From Eriocheir sinensis (taxonomy: Eukaryota; Arthropoda; Malacostraca; Decapoda; Varunidae): a DNA stretch of 64,000 nt. The notes under the pieces are model-generated. The model was given only the letters and a program-made list of their open reading frames with translations. It was not told the DNA's origin and did not search any database. The position numbers and the translations under genes were made by a program. Positions 58,495-64,000 of this stretch are shown here, one piece after another; within the stretch, counting starts at the first letter, position 1, and every line of letters begins with the position of its first letter. The stretch lies in assembly GCF_024679095.1 (NCBI RefSeq), contig NW_026111837.1:103501-167500 (forward strand), given 5' to 3'.

Positions 58495-58735
58495 ATCAAT
58501 CAATCAATCGTTCGTGTCCCCAGAACAGCTGACCATATCCGCCCCGGTGACAGATTATCGTACTCGGCGCATGGCAGTATATCCCGGTTTCTGACGCCTA
58601 ACTATTGCCAAGAAACATCAGGAATCAACCATTTTAACATTAATTATAAGTGCATCTCGTTATTGGGGTCCAGGAGACAGTTTTTTGGGTCGGAAGTCGG
58701 TATATAATGAGGCTACGTACGACAATTCCGCCCTT
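58495..58735 (-). repeat. Dispersed repeat, copy outside the arms
   Basis: 58,603-58,725 matches 8,951-9,077 (CTATTGCCAAGAAACA, CATCTCGTTATTG, GTCCAGGAGACAG). This copy extends further 5' (GTCCCCAGAACAGCTGACC, CCGGTGACAGATTATCG). I recall this type of sequence as abundant in decapod DNA, but that is from memory. Confidence 0.7.
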
Positions 58736-58739
58736 TTTT

Positions 58740-59278
58740 TTTCAGTCGCGTCTTCTTCTTCTTCTTCTTTCTCTCTCTCTCTCTCTCTCTTCTTCTTCTC
58801 TTTCAATTGACTAACGAGAAGAAAAATAACAGGAACGAGAACAAGAAGAAATTAAGAAAAAGAACAATAACGAGAAAAATACGAACAAAGAAGACGAAGA
58901 AGAAGACAAAGACAAGGATAACAAGAAGAAGAGCAATAAGAAGTTCAAGAAGAAAGAAAACAAGAACAAGGAGAAGAAAAACGAGCCAAGAAAAACTGCA
59001 GGAAAATGAGATAAGTTTGAGAAAGAGGAGGAGGAGGAGGAGGAGGAAGAGGAGGAGAAGGAGGAGGAGGAAGAGGAGGAGGAAACGAAGATAAGGAACA
59101 CGAAACAAGAGGCAAGAAAGAAAACAAAAAACAAAACAACTAATCAGAGAAACAGACATACAGACAAACAAGAGAAGAAGAAGAAGAAGAAGAAGAAGAA
59201 GCAATAAATAAATAGTCAACAGAAAAAAAATATTAAAAAAACTACTACACAAAATAATAATAATAATAATAATAATAA

Positions 59279-59338
<60 letters not shown>

Positions 59339-59340
59339 AA
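58740..59340. repeat. Purine/pyrimidine-rich low complexity block
   Basis: (TTC)n and (TC)n at 58,756-58,800, GAA/AAC-rich 58,815-59,020, GAG-rich 59,023-59,095, (GAA)n 59,173-59,200, (AAT)n and (ACT)n 59,250-59,340. The Arg/Lys-rich plus frame and the Leu-rich minus frames across it are composition artefacts. Confidence 0.85.
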
Positions 59341-59345
59341 CAACA

Positions 59346-59540
59346 GTGAACCCCCTTGGCACCCACTTCTACAGCCTCCTTTGCAGTGCCAGTGACCAGG
59401 GACAGCAGGTTCACGGATGCCACAAGTGCCTGCCTAAGTGCCGGCCCCTCCACCAGCTCCACCGCCAGGCTCCAGAGTGCCGTCCTGAAGGTGTGGCCCA
59501 GGAGGCTGAACTCTGGCCCCAGGGACGTTGAGGGAGTTTG
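59346..59540 (-). other. Exon-like GC-rich stretch, unknown
   Basis: Unlike its surroundings this 195-bp stretch has normal complexity and, on the minus strand, an open frame with G/C-rich third positions (many CTG and GTG codons). It reads TQTPSTSLGPEFSLLGHTF, then LAVELVEGPALRQALVAS, then TGTAKEAVEVGAKGV. A possible acceptor CCTGGGGCCAG precedes AGTTCAGCC. The frame then runs into the (AGT)n-type array; no convincing donor is seen. No family is recognised. A plus-strand frame also exists, so coding is not proven. Confidence 0.25.
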
Positions 59541-59559
59541 GGTCACCCGTGGGAAGGAG

Positions 59560-59860
59560 GAGGAGGATTTTATTTATAGTGGTCTATGTTACTATTGCTA
59601 CCATTTCTTTAAACTTTATATTGGTGCTGCTACAGCGCTGAAAGGCTTTTTTGAGGTGCGGGCCTCCTGGGCAACCCTACACGGTTAATGGCACAAGCGA
59701 ATTTTATTTATAGTGACTGCCATGTGACTCTTGCTTGGCCAATGCTTCTAATATTTTTTTCCTTGCTGGCTATAGCGCTGGCAGGCTCTCATGAGGGGCC
59801 CCATGGACAACCCCAGGCCGTCAGTGGCACAAGCGAATTGTATTTATAGTGGGTGTCGTT
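59560..59860 (+). repeat. ~135-bp tandem repeat, two and a half copies
   Basis: TTTTATTTATAGTG-type starts at about 59,569, 59,703 and 59,839; each unit carries TACAGCGCTG/TATAGCGCTG, a GGGC..CC..GG-CAACCC block and GGCACAAGCGAATT. Confidence 0.75.
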
Positions 59861-59934
59861 GTGTGTGACTCTTGCTGGGGTTAACGACTCCTTTGTCCCC
59901 ATAAGCCAGGGTTGACTGAAGGCCGTCTCATATG

Positions 59935-60178
59935 CCTCCGTGGTCCAGTGGTCACCGTACCTGCTGGCCACTACTCCGTGTGCTGCTTGATAAATGGGTA
60001 CCTGGGGAAACCTGGGGAAGGTAAACTGTCGTAGCCCGGATGTCACACTAGCCGGGGTAATGAGCTCCCTCCCACCACAGGCTCAATGTCACGGAGATGA
60101 GCACTGAGGCCATGCGCAGTTATAGTGTATGCCCCCAACTTTACCTTGAGCCGTCTCCTTTGCTGTAGTAAAAAAAAT
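59935..60178 (+). mobile_element. tRNA-derived SINE with LINE-type 3' tail
   Basis: The head has CCTCCGTGGTCCAGTGGTCA as A-box region; the body passes GGTACCTGGGGAAACCTGGG and GATGTCACACTAGCCGGGG. The 3' end CCTTGAGCCGTCTCCTTTGC followed by TGTAGTAAAAAAA matches, with one substitution, the 3' end of the LINE at 19,330-19,353, as expected if the SINE uses that LINE's reverse transcriptase. Confidence 0.65.
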
Positions 60179-60600
60179 GATTACTCTGGCAAGTCTGAAG
60201 CCACGGGACAGTCCACTCACACACCCAGAGAGCGAGGAAACACACACTCGCTAAAACTCATGTCGCAAGCGAGCCTGAAGGGGAAGTTTGAGGTGGTCAT
60301 TTCACAACACTCACCTCACAGGCACACACCATCCTGCCTCTCTCCCTTCTCCTCCCAGAAAACATATGAAGATACAACAAGTTGTTGTGTTGAGGTAAGT
60401 GTATTTGTCTTTATACAAAGGAGGATGGACGCCACACAGCAGCCCCTCAGGAGGATGTCGCCTGCTGCTGTCCATGGGAAGGCGTCCTCAGGCACCTGAA
60501 ATCACAATGCAGAGAGTGCCACCTTACTCGTCAGCAACAGAGGCAGTGTGCGCTGAAGACACGCTCAACACACACACTCACTAACACAACCACCTCTACC
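60179..60600. other. No gene recognised
   Basis: Frames at 60,125-60,499 and 60,399-60,584 overlap the SINE tail and show no known domain. An acceptor or donor pattern cannot be assigned. Confidence 0.3.
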
Positions 60601-60900
60601 AAAGCCTTGTTGTCACCAGGCTCAAAACACTAGTACCCACCATAGAATTACTAACACAACCACCTCTACCAAAGCCTTGTCAAACTACCACCACACCCCA
60701 GAACACTTCCTGCCCATGGTGCCCCACACTGCCTGCCACCCCAGAACACTTCATGACACCTGCACACACTGCCCATGCTGCCCCACACAGCCTGGCACCC
60801 CAGAACACTCCCTACTCCAGTGCCCAATGTTCCACTCCCTCCGTGCCATCCTCAAAGCATTCCCAACCAGGCTCCACATCCACAGGCCTTATCTAGAGGA
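60601..60900 (+). pseudogene. LINE C-terminal zinc-knuckle remnant
   Basis: Within the frame starting at 60,677, residues 32-49 form C-x2-C-x8-H-x4-C (CPCCPTQPGTPEHSLLQC), followed by PMFHSLRAILKAF. This arrangement (Cys pair, then E-H-LL-C-P, then LR) is usual at the C-terminus of non-LTR retrotransposon reverse transcriptases. Upstream, TPEHFL...ACHPRTLH looks like a duplicated, decayed version of the same segment, and the DNA has a direct duplication of CCACCTCTACCAAAGCCTTG (60,588 and 60,659). No RT motifs precede it. Confidence 0.5.
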
Positions 60901-60904
60901 CCTG

Positions 60905-64000
<3,096 letters not shown>

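Noticed and set aside
58803..59546. 247-residue Leu-rich membrane-like protein on the minus strand
   Set aside because: Most of it is a GAA/GAG/AAT low-complexity tract read as Leu, Phe and Ser; only the first ~65 residues (59,346-59,540) are kept as an exon candidate.

Overview
This window is eukaryotic, repeat-dominated DNA. I infer an arthropod, most likely a decapod crustacean of the crab type. The reasons are very dense and long microsatellites, tRNA-derived SINEs, 5'-truncated LINE tails, a decayed Harbinger transposase, TTAA-flanked MITEs, many minisatellites and satellites, and no bacterial-style gene organisation. I found no intact, convincing protein-coding gene. Most long open frames are by-products of repeats whose unit length is a multiple of three or lacks stops on one strand.

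Layout. (1) Positions 1-34,383 form a very large inverted repeat. The left arm (1-15,969, cut by the window edge) is mirrored by the right arm (18,417-34,383) around a 2.4 kb unique spacer. From outside inwards each arm holds: diverged ~150-bp tandem repeats; a cluster of TCAGCATG motifs with a trinucleotide array, bracketed by two LINE 3' ends; a largely featureless ~1.4 kb stretch; a three-copy ~170-bp repeat; a tRNA-Val-like SINE; a zone of piggyBac-like MITEs with four short exon-like cassettes; a ~22-copy 168-bp satellite; and a LINE 3' end joined to a SINE. The arms differ by substitutions and by whole microsatellite expansions, so they are two separate copies: either a real palindrome or two haplotypes joined head to head in the assembly. 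(2) The spacer (15,970-18,416) carries a SINE, a 1.34 kb PIF/Harbinger element (16,215-17,554) with a 3-bp CAG target duplication and a broken transposase, a fold-back MITE, and two copies of a 105-bp repeat. (3) At 34,384-38,460 a MITE sits precisely inside a SINE, followed by low-similarity tandem DNA and an array of the same 105-bp repeat. (4) At 38,561-54,094 lies a 15.5 kb satellite made of two 10-bp modules in irregular order; it interrupts the 105-bp array, which resumes at about 54,390. (5) At 54,735-64,000 there are further minisatellites (40, 34 and 24 bp units), trinucleotide arrays, a 640-bp (GA)n tract, a SINE sharing its 3' tail with the LINE of region 1, a LINE zinc-knuckle remnant, one possible housekeeping-type promoter with a first exon (56,729-56,850, minus strand) and one exon-like stretch (59,346-59,540, minus strand).

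The elements form a record of nested insertions (MITE into SINE, LINE into MITE, SINE tail into MITE) overlaid by satellite expansion and a large inverted duplication. Nothing here shows a cooperating set of host genes.
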